This document shows positions 34,675-44,506 of a stretch of DNA of 64,000 nucleotides, piece after piece; the stretch's first letter is position 1; each line of letters begins with the position of its first letter. The notes below the pieces were generated by a model, which was not told the DNA's origin, ran no database searches, and saw only the letters and a program-made list of their open reading frames with translations. The translations under genes were made by a program, and so were the position numbers. Origin of the DNA: JAGQYH01 sp041393015 (GTDB taxonomy: Bacteria; Bacteroidota; Bacteroidia; Chitinophagales; JADIYW01); contig JAWKKV010000009.1 in the NCBI GenBank assembly GCA_041393015.1, positions 135,337 through 199,336 on the forward strand, read 5' to 3'.

Positions 34675-36858
34675 ATGAGATTACTTTACACATTTATAGC
34701 TTTTTTATTTTTTTTCATTTCGAGTTATACAGCTGTTTTATCACAGGATAAGTTAATTGATAGCTTAGAGCATGCGCTAACTGTTAATCAAGTAAAAGAC
34801 ACTGTTAGAGTTGATATTCTAGATCATTTATCATTTTTATATTATAGAAAAGATCTTGATAAAGCGATAGAATATATAGAAAAAGCGGAAGCACTTTCAT
34901 ACGAGTTAAATTATAGCAAGGGTAAAGGAAATGCTATATATATGAGAGGAGTGGTTGAATTGACAAAATCAAATTACGATTTAGCAATAGAACATTTTGA
35001 AAATGCTGCTCAAATATATGCTGATAATGGTATTCAGAAAAATATTGCGGGCTGTTATAATGGTATAGGAATAATTTATTCTTATCAAGGCAATTACGAA
35101 CAATCTTCTATTTATTATAAAAAAGCGCAACAAAGTGATGAAGAAGCAGGAATGACAAAAAACATCCCTAATTACATCGTCAATATTGGAATCAACCATA
35201 TGAAAACCGGTGATTATCCCAAAGCAATCGCTAGTTTTAAAGCGTCCTTAAAATTATTTACAGAGTTAGACAATACACTTGGTATAGCAAACAGTTTAAA
35301 AAACATTGCTGTAATTTATCAAGAACAAGGAAATTATCCTTTAGCATTAGAATATGATAATAAGGCTTTATCGCTGGCAAAAAAATTACAAGACTCATCG
35401 GGAATTGCCAACTCTTACAACAATATGGCTATTATTTATAAGTTTCAAAAAAAGTATGATATAGCACTCGAATTACTGGAAAAAGCTCTTTCAATACAAG
35501 AAAAATTAGAAAACAATAAAGCTATAGCAGGCATAAAAAACAATATTGCTACTATTTATATTAAAAATGAGGATAACATTACAGCCATTAAATATTTAGA
35601 GGAAGCTTTAGAAATAAACAGGAAAATTTCAGCTAAAAGTCAACTGGCAGAATGCTTAAACAATCTAGGCTATGTGTATGTATCTCTTAAAAAGTATGAT
35701 GATGCCAACCGATATTTGGAAGAAGCAAAAAACATTAATTTAGAAATTGATTATAGAGATGGCTTATGTTATTCGTACTTGGGAATAGCAGATAGTTATA
35801 TGGAACAAAAGAAATACAACAATGCTTTAACTAATGCTCTAAAGAGTTTAGAAATAGCCAATGAAGTAAATCTTATAGATTATCAGAAAGAAGCCCATAA
35901 GTTACTCGCCGAAATTTATGAAATCAAAGGAGATTATAAAAATGCGCTTATCAATCATCAACAGTATAAAGTGCTAAACGACAGCCTTTTCAACAAAGAA
36001 AATATAGAAAAAATAACCCAATTAGAATACGAATACAAATATCAAGAGCGGTTAGACTCTGCTAGTAAGAGAGAATTAAAATTGACAGAAAAAGTTGCCA
36101 TCACCAATCAATATTTAAAAAAATCACAGCGAAATTACTTATATGCTATTATTGCTTTTCTATTGGTTTCCATACTGTTAGGCAGTATTATTTTCTATTT
36201 AAAATTTAGAAATGTCAAGTCAAAAGCTCAAAATATAATCATGGAGCAAAAGCTGTTGCGATCGCAAATGACGCCTCATTTTATTTTCAACTCGCTTTCT
36301 ATTTTACAAGGAATGATTTTAAATAAAGAAGAAAAAAAGTCGGTCTCCTATCTCTCTAGGTTCTCCAAACTACTTCGAATCATTTTAGAAAATTCTCGAG
36401 ATAAAATGGTTGTACTTTCTCAAGAAATTATCGCCATAGAAAATTATTTAGCGCTACAAAATTTAGAAAACGAAGATTTTAAATTTTCCATTCAAATAGA
36501 TGAAACTATAGATCCATTATCATTCAAAATTCCGCCTATGCTCATTCAACCTTTTGTTGAAAATGCCATTGAACATGCTTTTGGAAATCAGAAAGAAAAT
36601 AAAACAATAGACATTCATCTATCCTATTCAGATAAAAAACTAATTTGTACCATCACAGATAATGGTATTGGAGTTGACTTTAAAAGTGTAGACAAAAGCA
36701 AACATAAAAAATCGTTAGCCACAACTATTACTAATGAAAGGTTAAAGTTACTGTCTGAAGATCTTAAAATAAAAGGCTCAGTTACGGTTGAAGACAGGAA
36801 AAAGTTCAATGAAAAAGGCACTTTAGTTACTATTGTAATTCCTTATAAGATAAGCTAA
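34675..36858 (+). CDS. TPR-containing LytS-type sensor histidine kinase
   Basis: 727 residues. Signal peptide (about 1-24), about nine tetratricopeptide repeats (about 45-440), one membrane helix (about 482-505), then a His_kinase domain with the phospho-acceptor in RSQMTPHFIFNSLSI and an ATPase domain (PPMLIQPFVENAIEHAFGN, ITDNGIGV). The TPR region is periplasmic and the kinase cytoplasmic. Its stop overlaps the response regulator start (TAATG), so the two are translationally coupled. The stimulus is unknown. Confidence 0.92.
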   Translation: MRLLYTFIAFLFFFISSYTAVLSQDKLIDSLEHALTVNQVKDTVRVDILDHLSFLYYRKDLDKAIEYIEKAEALSYELNYSKGKGNAIYMRGVVELTKSNYDLAIEHFENAAQIYADNGIQKNIAGCYNGIGIIYSYQGNYEQSSIYYKKAQQSDEEAGMTKNIPNYIVNIGINHMKTGDYPKAIASFKASLKLFTELDNTLGIANSLKNIAVIYQEQGNYPLALEYDNKALSLAKKLQDSSGIANSYNNMAIIYKFQKKYDIALELLEKALSIQEKLENNKAIAGIKNNIATIYIKNEDNITAIKYLEEALEINRKISAKSQLAECLNNLGYVYVSLKKYDDANRYLEEAKNINLEIDYRDGLCYSYLGIADSYMEQKKYNNALTNALKSLEIANEVNLIDYQKEAHKLLAEIYEIKGDYKNALINHQQYKVLNDSLFNKENIEKITQLEYEYKYQERLDSASKRELKLTEKVAITNQYLKKSQRNYLYAIIAFLLVSILLGSIIFYLKFRNVKSKAQNIIMEQKLLRSQMTPHFIFNSLSILQGMILNKEEKKSVSYLSRFSKLLRIILENSRDKMVVLSQEIIAIENYLALQNLENEDFKFSIQIDETIDPLSFKIPPMLIQPFVENAIEHAFGNQKENKTIDIHLSYSDKKLICTITDNGIGVDFKSVDKSKHKKSLATTITNERLKLLSEDLKIKGSVTVEDRKKFNEKGTLVTIVIPYKIS

Positions 36859-37601
36859 TGAAAATGAAAGCATTAATAGTAGAGGATAAAGAATACATCA
36901 GAAAAGGCTTGCTTAATTTGTTGCAGTTAATTGAAGCGGAAGTAGATGTTATTGGTGAATGTGAATCTGTAAAAGATGCTGTTGTTGTTGCTAATGCTTG
37001 TCAGCCAGAATTGATTTTCCTAGATATTAATCTTTTAGATGGCGATGCTTTTGACTTTTTAAGACAAACTGAAAACTTGTCGTTTAAAATTATATTTATT
37101 ACCGCTTATGAGGAATTTGCGCTAAAAGCACTTAAAATTGGCGCTGTAGATTATCTTTTAAAACCTGTTGATATTGATGAGCTTAAAATAGCATTAGACA
37201 AGGTGAAAAAATTACCTGTGGCAGAACAGCGCAAACAAATTGACACCGTAAAACAGGTCTGGAATAATGAAGGTACAAAGCTAATATTATCGCTTCACGA
37301 TAGCTTTCAAGTGATAGACCTAAATGAATTAATGTACTGCGAATCAGACAAAGGTTACACTACTTTTTACTGTAAGGATGATAAAAAATATATCGTTTCA
37401 AAAACCATAAAAGAATTTGAAGATCGACTCTCTGCAGCCAATTTTATTCGTCCTCATCAATCCTTTATGGTCAACTTAAAATTTATAGACAAATACGACA
37501 AATCCGGCCTTATCTATTTACAGAACGGGAAGGAAATTCCGGTATCTTCTCGTAAAAAAGAACAGTTTTTAACCTCTTTTCTAAATTGGAATAAGAACTA
37601 A
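36858..37601 (+). CDS. LytTR-family response regulator
   Basis: 247 residues. Receiver domain with the acceptor Asp in LIFLDINLLDGD and the conserved Lys in DYLLKPVD; C-terminal LytTR DNA-binding domain (about 140-247, ELMYCESDKGYTTFYCKDDK, FIRPHQSFMVNLKFI). It is the partner of the TPR kinase immediately upstream. ATG at 36858 is preferred. Targets are not visible; the lipoprotein operon 207 nt downstream on the same strand is the nearest candidate. Confidence 0.94.
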   Translation: MKMKALIVEDKEYIRKGLLNLLQLIEAEVDVIGECESVKDAVVVANACQPELIFLDINLLDGDAFDFLRQTENLSFKIIFITAYEEFALKALKIGAVDYLLKPVDIDELKIALDKVKKLPVAEQRKQIDTVKQVWNNEGTKLILSLHDSFQVIDLNELMYCESDKGYTTFYCKDDKKYIVSKTIKEFEDRLSAANFIRPHQSFMVNLKFIDKYDKSGLIYLQNGKEIPVSSRKKEQFLTSFLNWNKN

Positions 37602-37808
37602 ATAGCATCAAAATCCTGCATTCTTGCAAAAAATGAGTTTTTCCCCTTTACGGATATTCTATCAAACAGCACGGTTATTTATTCATCTCTCTCGGAAATG
37701 GGTTCTCTAATTCTTTCTTCCTTATACCTAATACATTTATGATTCACTGGTCAAATGAATCAGTGCTAGAAGAACCAATAAATTTAAAACACATTAAAAA
37801 TTAGAGAA

Positions 37809-38375
37809 ATGAAAGTATTAAGATTAACAATCGTTGCCCTGATAACAGCAACATTAGTGTCTTGCGGTGGCGGAACGAGCAAATTACCAGCCAATGCAAA
37901 AGGATTTGCGGCCATAGAAAAGAATATAAAAAGCAAATTTGGCGATGATGCCTTTTTTACCGACTTGACAATTATGTATAATCAATCAATTGGAAACATA
38001 GTGAGTCTTACCGTAACAGATGCACCCGAATCTTTAAAAATGGGGCAATGGAATTCCTCTCAAGGCAAATGGAAGCAAAACTCAGAAATTTCGCTTGAAG
38101 TGCCTAATGGAAGTAAGGCAGCAGATTTTATGTTTCAATTAGACGATAGAATTAACCTTGAAAAACTAGGTGAATTAGTAGAAAAATCGAGTGCTCAATT
38201 AAAGAGCGAAAAAGGAATTGATAACCCAACCTTGAGCATGGCTTTTGTGAAGTTTCCTAAAAATGGAGATATCTCTAAAGCGGAATATACTGTAAAGCTT
38301 GAGCCTCAAAATGGAGGAACCTCATTTTCATTTTACTACAACCTAAATGGTGATTTAAGAGAAATGGATTATTAG
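37809..38375 (+). CDS. Lipoprotein of unknown function
   Basis: 188 residues with a lipobox at TLVSCGGG (Cys19). Mixed alpha/beta composition with no recognised domain. The C-terminal end (GGTSFSFYYNLNGDLREM) is strand-rich. It starts 207 nt after the response regulator and 23 nt before the next small gene, so it may be regulated by the two-component pair or be co-transcribed with the gene that follows. Confidence 0.7.
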   Translation: MKVLRLTIVALITATLVSCGGGTSKLPANAKGFAAIEKNIKSKFGDDAFFTDLTIMYNQSIGNIVSLTVTDAPESLKMGQWNSSQGKWKQNSEISLEVPNGSKAADFMFQLDDRINLEKLGELVEKSSAQLKSEKGIDNPTLSMAFVKFPKNGDISKAEYTVKLEPQNGGTSFSFYYNLNGDLREMDY

Positions 38376-38398
38376 TCTAACGATAAAAAACTAAAACG

Positions 38399-38782
38399 AT
38401 GGAAAAATTAATTGAAATTAAAAACGAGTATAACTCATTAAACAAACTGAATGAGTTTTTACAAAGCAAAACAGCATATGAGTGCTCCAAAGAATACGAT
38501 ATTTGGGAGCAACGCACCAATTCTAGCGGACAGATGGAACAATGCATTGTGATTAAAAAAAGCGGAATGCATGCCGTAAAAGTATTTTTTACATCAGACA
38601 ATACAGCAAAAATTAGCTACGTAATTCCTAACAAAATGATGAATGCTTACTTTGGAAAAAGTGTAAAAGCAAGAAGAAGCATCATTGAAGTAATCATCGG
38701 AAAAATAATGCAAGCATTGCTTGCCGCACCACAAAAAAAGGCATTTGAAGAGTTGGAACAAGTAGTTAAACAAGCGGCTTAA
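38399..38782 (+). CDS. Small cytoplasmic protein of unknown function
   Basis: 127 residues, no signal peptide. The first half is polar with three Cys; the second half is helical and ends KKAFEELEQVVKQAA. No family recognised. It follows the lipoprotein gene by 23 nt and is probably in the same transcript. Confidence 0.65.
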   Translation: MEKLIEIKNEYNSLNKLNEFLQSKTAYECSKEYDIWEQRTNSSGQMEQCIVIKKSGMHAVKVFFTSDNTAKISYVIPNKMMNAYFGKSVKARRSIIEVIIGKIMQALLAAPQKKAFEELEQVVKQAA

Positions 38783-38860
38783 CTAGTAATCTGATATATT
38801 TATCAATCAACAGTTACATTATTGTATCTCAATAATTGAATACAATTCAGTAAAAGCCAT

Positions 38861-39727
38861 ATGAAAGCTATTAACATCACATTTATTTTATTGGTTTTTA
38901 TTCTTTTCTCTTGTAAGAAAGCTGAAAAGGATAAAACCTTTAAAATTTACCATTTAACTCCCAATTCAATAGCTGTCAACACAGATACATTGAGAAGTAA
39001 TGGCTGGTATTCAACAACAAGAGAAGATTTTTTTGTGGTTAAAAATTACGATATAAACAACGAACAACATAAAATTAAAATAGACAGTTTTGTGGTGTAT
39101 CAACTTAAAAAGGATGATTTTTTGGCTACTAACAAAAATGCATCGTGGTCAATGAAGTTTTTCAATTATGGCAACGGTATTGATGAAAACACAAAGCATG
39201 AATACGGTACCGACTATACCATCCATAATTTATTTTCTTACAAGAAAGAAATCGCTAATTTTCACTTTAACAATAGAGTTGGCTATAGCAGCTGTAATTA
39301 CATCATTGAACCTAAAATTCTCAACACCAATAAAAGAAAAATCGTACTAGATTATTTTAATTCAATTGACACCTTGAATCCCGATCTAGTTAAAATGATG
39401 CAAGCAACCTTACATTATCTTGGACAAGATGGCCCAAACATTCCAACGGTACAAAAAGACACGATACAAGTTCTGGCCAATTTCATCTATAATGATTACA
39501 ACAGTTCATCAAAAACAGCTCAATATAAAGTGTTAAAGTCGATGCCAGAAAGTGCCGCAATAAAAGAAGATACCATTAATGTATTGTATTCAGATACTTA
39601 TCAACCGGAAACATCAACAAGCGACAACACCTTAACACTACTAAGGTACAAGCTAAAATTCAACACAAAATACCATTATGTTTTTCTCGACGACGATGAT
39701 GTTCGATTAATTATCGCTGCAGAATAA
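38861..39727 (+). CDS. Lipoprotein of unknown function
   Basis: 288 residues; lipobox at LFSCKK (Cys18). No catalytic motif recognised. The sequence is rich in Asn, Asp and Tyr, and the end carries strands (YHYVFLDDDDVRLIIAAE). It starts a run of five same-strand genes (38861-43102) with short gaps that all look like envelope proteins. Function unknown. Confidence 0.65.
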   Translation: MKAINITFILLVFILFSCKKAEKDKTFKIYHLTPNSIAVNTDTLRSNGWYSTTREDFFVVKNYDINNEQHKIKIDSFVVYQLKKDDFLATNKNASWSMKFFNYGNGIDENTKHEYGTDYTIHNLFSYKKEIANFHFNNRVGYSSCNYIIEPKILNTNKRKIVLDYFNSIDTLNPDLVKMMQATLHYLGQDGPNIPTVQKDTIQVLANFIYNDYNSSSKTAQYKVLKSMPESAAIKEDTINVLYSDTYQPETSTSDNTLTLLRYKLKFNTKYHYVFLDDDDVRLIIAAE

Positions 39728-39748
39728 AAGGCGACTTCAAAATTTAAA

Positions 39749-40618
39749 ATGATAAAAAAAACTGGTTTATATATTATTCTCTTTTGTTCCATCGCGTTAT
39801 TCTTAATCGCTGCCTTTATCTTATATAAGGAGTATGATGGTTATCAAAAAAGAGTAAAAAGGTATAGTAAAGAAACACCCGTATATACTAAAAAAACTAA
39901 CGCTTCTTATTTTACAGCTGCAGAAGTTAATACTTTAGAAAGCTATCGAACACAACGAAACAACTTGCTGGGTTACGAAAATTTCTTAATGGAATCTGCT
40001 ATCTACTACGATCCTAGTAATTTTTCATATGCTAATCTTTTAAAAGAAAAACTGATTACGCAATTAGACAATATAAAGTTTACGCAGCCCTATTGGGATG
40101 AGATATTAACTAATTTCTATACCGACATTTACGCTGCAGACAACACAGCATTAGTGGGTTATGATGCCATTATGAAAATTCCAAATTCGTATGTAAACGA
40201 TGACATTGAAGGCATAGAAGACATTGATGTTATTGAAAAAATAAGTACGCAGGAATATTGGAAAAGACAGGTATTTGAAATGGATCGATCTGCTCAAAAC
40301 ATTGAAAAAATCTGGAGACAGAACAAAGCTTATTTCTACACCTTTTTATCTAAGTCTAAATATGATAAACAGTGTAAAAATGTAATCACAGATTTAATTG
40401 CCATCCATGAAGCGATAACACAAACGCCTAACTACAAGGAATTCTATCAAACCTACAACGTAAAGGATTCTATTTTTCATACCTTCCCTACTCCCGAGTA
40501 TGTACAAACTTTTGAATACAGCTGGCCATTTAGTTTTTGGGATCGAAGATTCACAGAAAAAAATGATGAAATAGTATTTGAAATACTTGAAGAAATTAAA
40601 AACCATTACGAGAACTAA
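39749..40618 (+). CDS. Membrane-anchored protein, paralogue of the next gene
   Basis: 289 residues: one N-terminal membrane helix (about 6-27) and a helical soluble domain. The C-terminus, FWDRRFTEKNDEIVFEIL followed by a short helix ending HYEN, matches FWKRRELEKNNQIVYAIL and HYDH of the gene 1 nt downstream. The two proteins are otherwise strongly diverged, so this is an old tandem duplication. No known family is recognised. Confidence 0.7.
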   Translation: MIKKTGLYIILFCSIALFLIAAFILYKEYDGYQKRVKRYSKETPVYTKKTNASYFTAAEVNTLESYRTQRNNLLGYENFLMESAIYYDPSNFSYANLLKEKLITQLDNIKFTQPYWDEILTNFYTDIYAADNTALVGYDAIMKIPNSYVNDDIEGIEDIDVIEKISTQEYWKRQVFEMDRSAQNIEKIWRQNKAYFYTFLSKSKYDKQCKNVITDLIAIHEAITQTPNYKEFYQTYNVKDSIFHTFPTPEYVQTFEYSWPFSFWDRRFTEKNDEIVFEILEEIKNHYEN

Positions 40619-40619
40619 C

Positions 40620-41411
40620 ATGAAAAAAGTAAGCTTAATATTTGGTTTGGCAAGTCTTATCCTTTTGGGGTGTGCTTATTATTTCATGCAAAAATCAGCC
40701 GCTTTAATAAGTGAAAACGACCAAGAAGTATTGGAAATTGAAACGGTAATCAAGGATAATCAAAGTAGTTTGCCAGATAAATTAGTGTCACCGGATAATA
40801 AAAACGAATACTATTTTATAGATCTGGATTTGAAGCAAGCAGACCATATCATCATCAATAACTGTTTGCAATTCTATAATAAGGATAACTCATTTGAAAA
40901 TGCGAATAGATGCGAAGAATTAATTGTTGATGCCGTTGTTGAAAATATGGGCGAAACAGATTTTATTAAAGCCATTTTGGGCAATTCAATTAGTTACGAA
41001 AAAGATGTTTCCCTAAAAGGCGACTTCATTAGCTCATTGTTTAATACGCCTACTTTCCAATCCTCTTTAAAATCAAAATTAATAGTTACCTTTTTAAACA
41101 GATACAGAGATCCTATAAAGTTGGAAACGATGTTTGATCAGTATCAAGCCTTTTTCTTAAATGACATTTCAAAAAACATCTTTAGTAAATTATTTGAAAA
41201 TCAAGTGGATGTACTCATCAATAGCTTTGATGAAATTCAAGAACAAGATGATATCGAAGCCTTTTATCAGCAAATTTATTACAAAGCAGAAACCAAAAAC
41301 AGACATGCCGAATTTTGGAGTTTTACCTTTTGGAAGAGAAGAGAATTAGAAAAAAATAATCAAATTGTTTATGCCATTTTAAAAGAAATAAAAGCGCACT
41401 ACGACCACTAA
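40620..41411 (+). CDS. Probable lipoprotein, paralogue of the preceding gene
   Basis: 263 residues from ATG 40620, which is 1 nt after the previous stop; the frame is open upstream inside that gene but MKKVSLIFGLASLILLGC (lipobox Cys18) is a clear signal. All-helical soluble domain. Its C-terminal 30 residues match the upstream paralogue. One copy is membrane-spanning and this one lipid-anchored, suggesting that both face the periplasm and might work together. Confidence 0.7.
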   Translation: MKKVSLIFGLASLILLGCAYYFMQKSAALISENDQEVLEIETVIKDNQSSLPDKLVSPDNKNEYYFIDLDLKQADHIIINNCLQFYNKDNSFENANRCEELIVDAVVENMGETDFIKAILGNSISYEKDVSLKGDFISSLFNTPTFQSSLKSKLIVTFLNRYRDPIKLETMFDQYQAFFLNDISKNIFSKLFENQVDVLINSFDEIQEQDDIEAFYQQIYYKAETKNRHAEFWSFTFWKRRELEKNNQIVYAILKEIKAHYDH

Positions 41412-41490
41412 CACTCTACTTTTATTGTAAATATCATGTATTTGAAAACAGCAACATACTTTACCTGCCTATAAAATCTATCAATTAAAT

Positions 41491-42477
41491 ATGAAACCTA
41501 AAATCCCAACATTTGTAGCATTGGCGTTTTGCCTATTTTGTCTACCAGCTTGTAAAAACCAACCACAAGCAACCATAAAGAGTGAAATTGTTATACCACC
41601 GGAAGCAGAGAAAATAGCTAATTTTTCAATTGAATTAACAAGTCCATTACAACCAAACGATATAATTGAACTTGGAAAAACTTATACCGATACCGTAACT
41701 TTTTTGGAATTCAATAACGAAGGTGATGAATGGATGTTTATGGTAGAAAAAGACAATAACACCATTGGTTTGATTGACAATAAAGAGCGAAAAACCGAAT
41801 TGGTTAAAGGAGATAAAATAATGATCAACTGGACAATGGATAGCATAAGATATGCCGGCGATGATGAGTTTATTGAATTTACAGAGTTTTTAATCGCTTC
41901 TCAAAAAATTGCTTCCGTAAAATTACAGGATAAAGAAGTAAAAGTCCTTTGGCGAGCAACGCAATACGATGAAGATTTAGAAATGGATGTCAATACGATT
42001 ATCCTAAATGAAGATTATATCCAAGATATTTCTGAACCAGAAAAAGCAGCTTTGGCATATGTAGCCACTTTTATTGGCAACGAATGCCAATGGGACGAAA
42101 ATGTAAAGGAAGACCGAAGCAATTTAAAATGTAAAATACTGTGGGCGTTGGAATTAGGCTATCAATGCTCCAACCAACATTTAGATTTTCTAAAGGCATG
42201 GTTTAGAAATAATGAAACCGTTTTAGAGACATTTCAAAGCTGTCCAACTACACCCGATGGCGCCACGATTCAAAATACTTTTGAGGAGATTAATGTAGCA
42301 ACAAAGGGCAATCAAATTATCGTTTCCTTTAAAGGAAGTGGAATGAATTTAAGAGCAAGCGAATCTTGGACTTGGAATGAAAAACACATTTTTAAATTCA
42401 ACGAAAATGAGTTAATCATTATCAAAAAAGAGGTTTCCCCTAAAGAATTCAACACGATTTCATTTGAAGAGCATTAA
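41491..42477 (+). CDS. Lipoprotein of unknown function
   Basis: 328 residues; lipobox CLPACKN (Cys21). A central segment (residues about 175-260) is helical with several Cys (NECQWD, LGYQCSNQH, FQSCPT), and the C-terminal part is strand-rich (FKGSGMNLRASESWTWNEKHIF). It was not recognised as a known family. It starts 79 nt after the paralogue pair and 25 nt before the next gene. Confidence 0.65.
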   Translation: MKPKIPTFVALAFCLFCLPACKNQPQATIKSEIVIPPEAEKIANFSIELTSPLQPNDIIELGKTYTDTVTFLEFNNEGDEWMFMVEKDNNTIGLIDNKERKTELVKGDKIMINWTMDSIRYAGDDEFIEFTEFLIASQKIASVKLQDKEVKVLWRATQYDEDLEMDVNTIILNEDYIQDISEPEKAALAYVATFIGNECQWDENVKEDRSNLKCKILWALELGYQCSNQHLDFLKAWFRNNETVLETFQSCPTTPDGATIQNTFEEINVATKGNQIIVSFKGSGMNLRASESWTWNEKHIFKFNENELIIIKKEVSPKEFNTISFEEH

Positions 42478-42502
42478 AACTCAAAGCATATAAAAGTGAA
42501 TA

Positions 42503-43102
42503 ATGGAAGTAGTATTGATTATCTTTTTAGTGTTCCTCGTCATTGTATTTTTATATTCAATCTTTCTATTGATCAAATGGGTTTTTAGTACTAAAACTCG
42601 TAGAATTGGGGCTGCATCACTTTTTGGCGTGCTTATTTTGGTTACAATCGTCAACCATATCTTTTTCAAGAAAATGCAATTCATTCCATCACAAGTTTAT
42701 TCTGATTTATACCTCATCAAATATCCGATCAACAACAGCGACTCGTTAAACCAACTTATAAAAAACAAGGTGATTCAACGAATCAACAGCCAATTGATAT
42801 CAAACGAAGAAAGACCAATACCAACCATCAACTACACGCTGCGTTTTTACAAATACACTAAAGGTTGGGGCTCACAGCCGTTTGGAAAAGCTGGAACATC
42901 TCATTTTATAAAAAACGAAGAAGATCCAGGTGGTTTCGGCAGCGAGTTATTAGAATACTATCCCAACCAACAACTAGCATCATTTAGTTTAAGCTTTTGT
43001 CAAAAGGATAGCATCCACTATGTTGGCAATTTGAATTACTATAAAGATGGCGAGATCGTAAAAACAGAAATGCTAATCAATCTATGTCAAAAGGATAAAT
43101 AA
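42503..43102 (+). CDS. Two-helix membrane protein of unknown function
   Basis: 199 residues. Two membrane helices (about 2-26 and 38-56) followed by a soluble domain of about 140 residues with a Gly-rich stretch (TKGWGSQPFGKAG). No family recognised. The final codons (VKTEMLINLCQKDK) recur in a separate, broken copy at 44157-44193. Confidence 0.65.
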   Translation: MEVVLIIFLVFLVIVFLYSIFLLIKWVFSTKTRRIGAASLFGVLILVTIVNHIFFKKMQFIPSQVYSDLYLIKYPINNSDSLNQLIKNKVIQRINSQLISNEERPIPTINYTLRFYKYTKGWGSQPFGKAGTSHFIKNEEDPGGFGSELLEYYPNQQLASFSLSFCQKDSIHYVGNLNYYKDGEIVKTEMLINLCQKDK

Positions 43103-43426
43103 GTCGATACGATATTGGAGTAATCGCATCCACAGAAGATTAGGAGATATTTTCAAGGACATTAATGATAAAAGCTTATTTAAAGGATAAGAAATAAATT
43201 TATTCTTCCTCCTATCATTTTGAACATAAATGACAAGTATTCGGTTATCAAAGTATTACAAAGAATTGAAAACAGTGAGTGTTTAGTTTACAATAAACTG
43301 ACCCCAAATTGTGATATAGGAGTTTAGCAGTTATTGAATAAATTATTTTAATCAAACTTTATTTAATGCCAGTAGAGGTCCATATATTACAATTTCTATG
43401 TCTAAGTAGATTTTAAATTAATAGAT
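43103..43426. other. Intergenic region with nothing recognised
   Basis: 324 nt, AT-rich. I see no gene, terminator or repeat of note. The promoter of the downstream gene should lie here but no convincing -33/-7 pair was fixed. Confidence 0.5.
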
Positions 43427-44023
43427 ATGACTTTACTTAATAAAATTAAATGGTTGGCGAGTATCTTACTGGTATTTTTCATTGTGCTAACCACTAATCT
43501 AGTTGACAAAGGCAATTTTAATAGTTTAAGACATTCAGTAACCACCATCTTTGAAGATAGAATTGTTGCTAACGACTTAATTTTTGATATTTCCTTATTG
43601 ATGCAAGAAAAAGAAGTAGCTTTTATAACATCCGATTCGCTTTTCTTACAATATGAAAACGAAAAGGTTAATCGCGATATTGAAGGTTTAATTGAAAGAT
43701 ATGAGCAGACAAAACTTACTCAGCAAGAACAAATATTTTTTAATGATCTCAAGGATGAATTGACTCATTTGAAAAGTTTAGAAGAAGATTATATTGATTC
43801 AAAATCTAAGGAAAACAATAAACTACTTAAAAGTATAGACGAAATAACGGAACACCTTCACGACTTGTCAAAAGTCCAACTCAAAGAAGGACAACAACAG
43901 ATGTTTATTAGCAATGAAAGAATGGATACTATTCACTTTTTTACACAAGTTGAAATTGTATTTTTAATTGTAATGGGAATTCTAGTTCAAATAATTATTC
44001 TCTATAAACCAAAAGAAAACTAG
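43427..44023 (+). CDS. Four-helix-bundle sensory-module-like membrane protein
   Basis: 198 residues: N-terminal helix (about 8-25), a periplasmic helical segment of about 140 residues, and a C-terminal membrane helix (about 172-190). This is the layout of the 4HB_MCP sensory module of chemoreceptors, but no HAMP or signalling domain follows, so it is a stand-alone input module. In Bacteroidota, free-standing proteins of this type are known but uncharacterised. Confidence 0.65.
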   Translation: MTLLNKIKWLASILLVFFIVLTTNLVDKGNFNSLRHSVTTIFEDRIVANDLIFDISLLMQEKEVAFITSDSLFLQYENEKVNRDIEGLIERYEQTKLTQQEQIFFNDLKDELTHLKSLEEDYIDSKSKENNKLLKSIDEITEHLHDLSKVQLKEGQQQMFISNERMDTIHFFTQVEIVFLIVMGILVQIIILYKPKEN

Positions 44024-44156
44024 AAAAGCAATTTAGACAATTGGTACAAAAATATGATATTCAATAGTTTAGAAGGAAATTTAATTAGAATTGCATTTTA
44101 TAATGTGTAATTATAAACAGCTATACGATTGAATATTTAACCTCTACGCTCACTCC

Positions 44157-44193
44157 CGTAAAAACAGATATGCTAATTAATCTATGTCAAAAG
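44157..44193 (+). pseudogene. Duplicated fragment of the 3' end of the 42503-43102 gene
   Basis: 35 of 37 bases match 43057-43093, encoding VKTDMLINLCQK in place of VKTEMLINLCQK. The copies are exactly 1,100 bp apart. Nothing else of the gene remains here. Confidence 0.8.
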
Positions 44194-44461
44194 CACAATT
44201 AAATATGCCCTATAACACTAAAAACATTAAACATCAATTTGATTAAGTATTTTAGCGATTAATATATAAGAGTAATATACCTGTCTGCCGATAGGCAGGC
44301 GCCATTGCGGATATTGTAATATTTGGCAACATACAAAAGCCCACCGCACAAACAGCACAATTGGTTTTTGCCGACACGCAAAGCCAACGCTGAAAAACCA
44401 AAAGAGCTAAAATTTCTCAACGCTCGAAAAAATACAATCTGAATTTTTTGTTTCCCAAAAT

Positions 44462-44492
44462 TTGACAAACTATATTTGACAATTATTGTCAA
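44462..44492 (+). promoter_or_regulatory. Operator-like palindrome before the restriction controller gene
   Basis: TTGACAATTATTGTCAA (44476-44492) is a perfect palindrome of two TTGACAA half-sites with a TTA centre, 14 nt before the controller ATG. A third half-site TTGACAA lies at 44462-44468. A dimeric HTH protein encoded next to it is the obvious ligand. The paired and single sites could give activation and then repression, as C-proteins do. Confidence 0.7.
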
Positions 44493-44506
44493 GTAATAAA
44501 TTTCAA

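Larger units (their letters stand above)
44024..44506. other. Scar region upstream of the type II restriction cassette
   Basis: 483 nt with no intact gene. It holds, in order, a segment resembling the 3' end of the gene at 47534 (44134-44156), a broken copy of the 3' end of the 42503 gene (44157-44193), a GC-rich palindrome with TCTGCC/GGCAGG arms (44280-44300), an 11-mer GCCAACGCTGA shared with the right flank (44383-44393), and the controller operator (44462-44492). Confidence 0.6.

Noticed and set aside
43103..43426. Hidden small gene or RNA
   Set aside because: No start/stop pair with coding character, no hairpin and no repeat could be supported.
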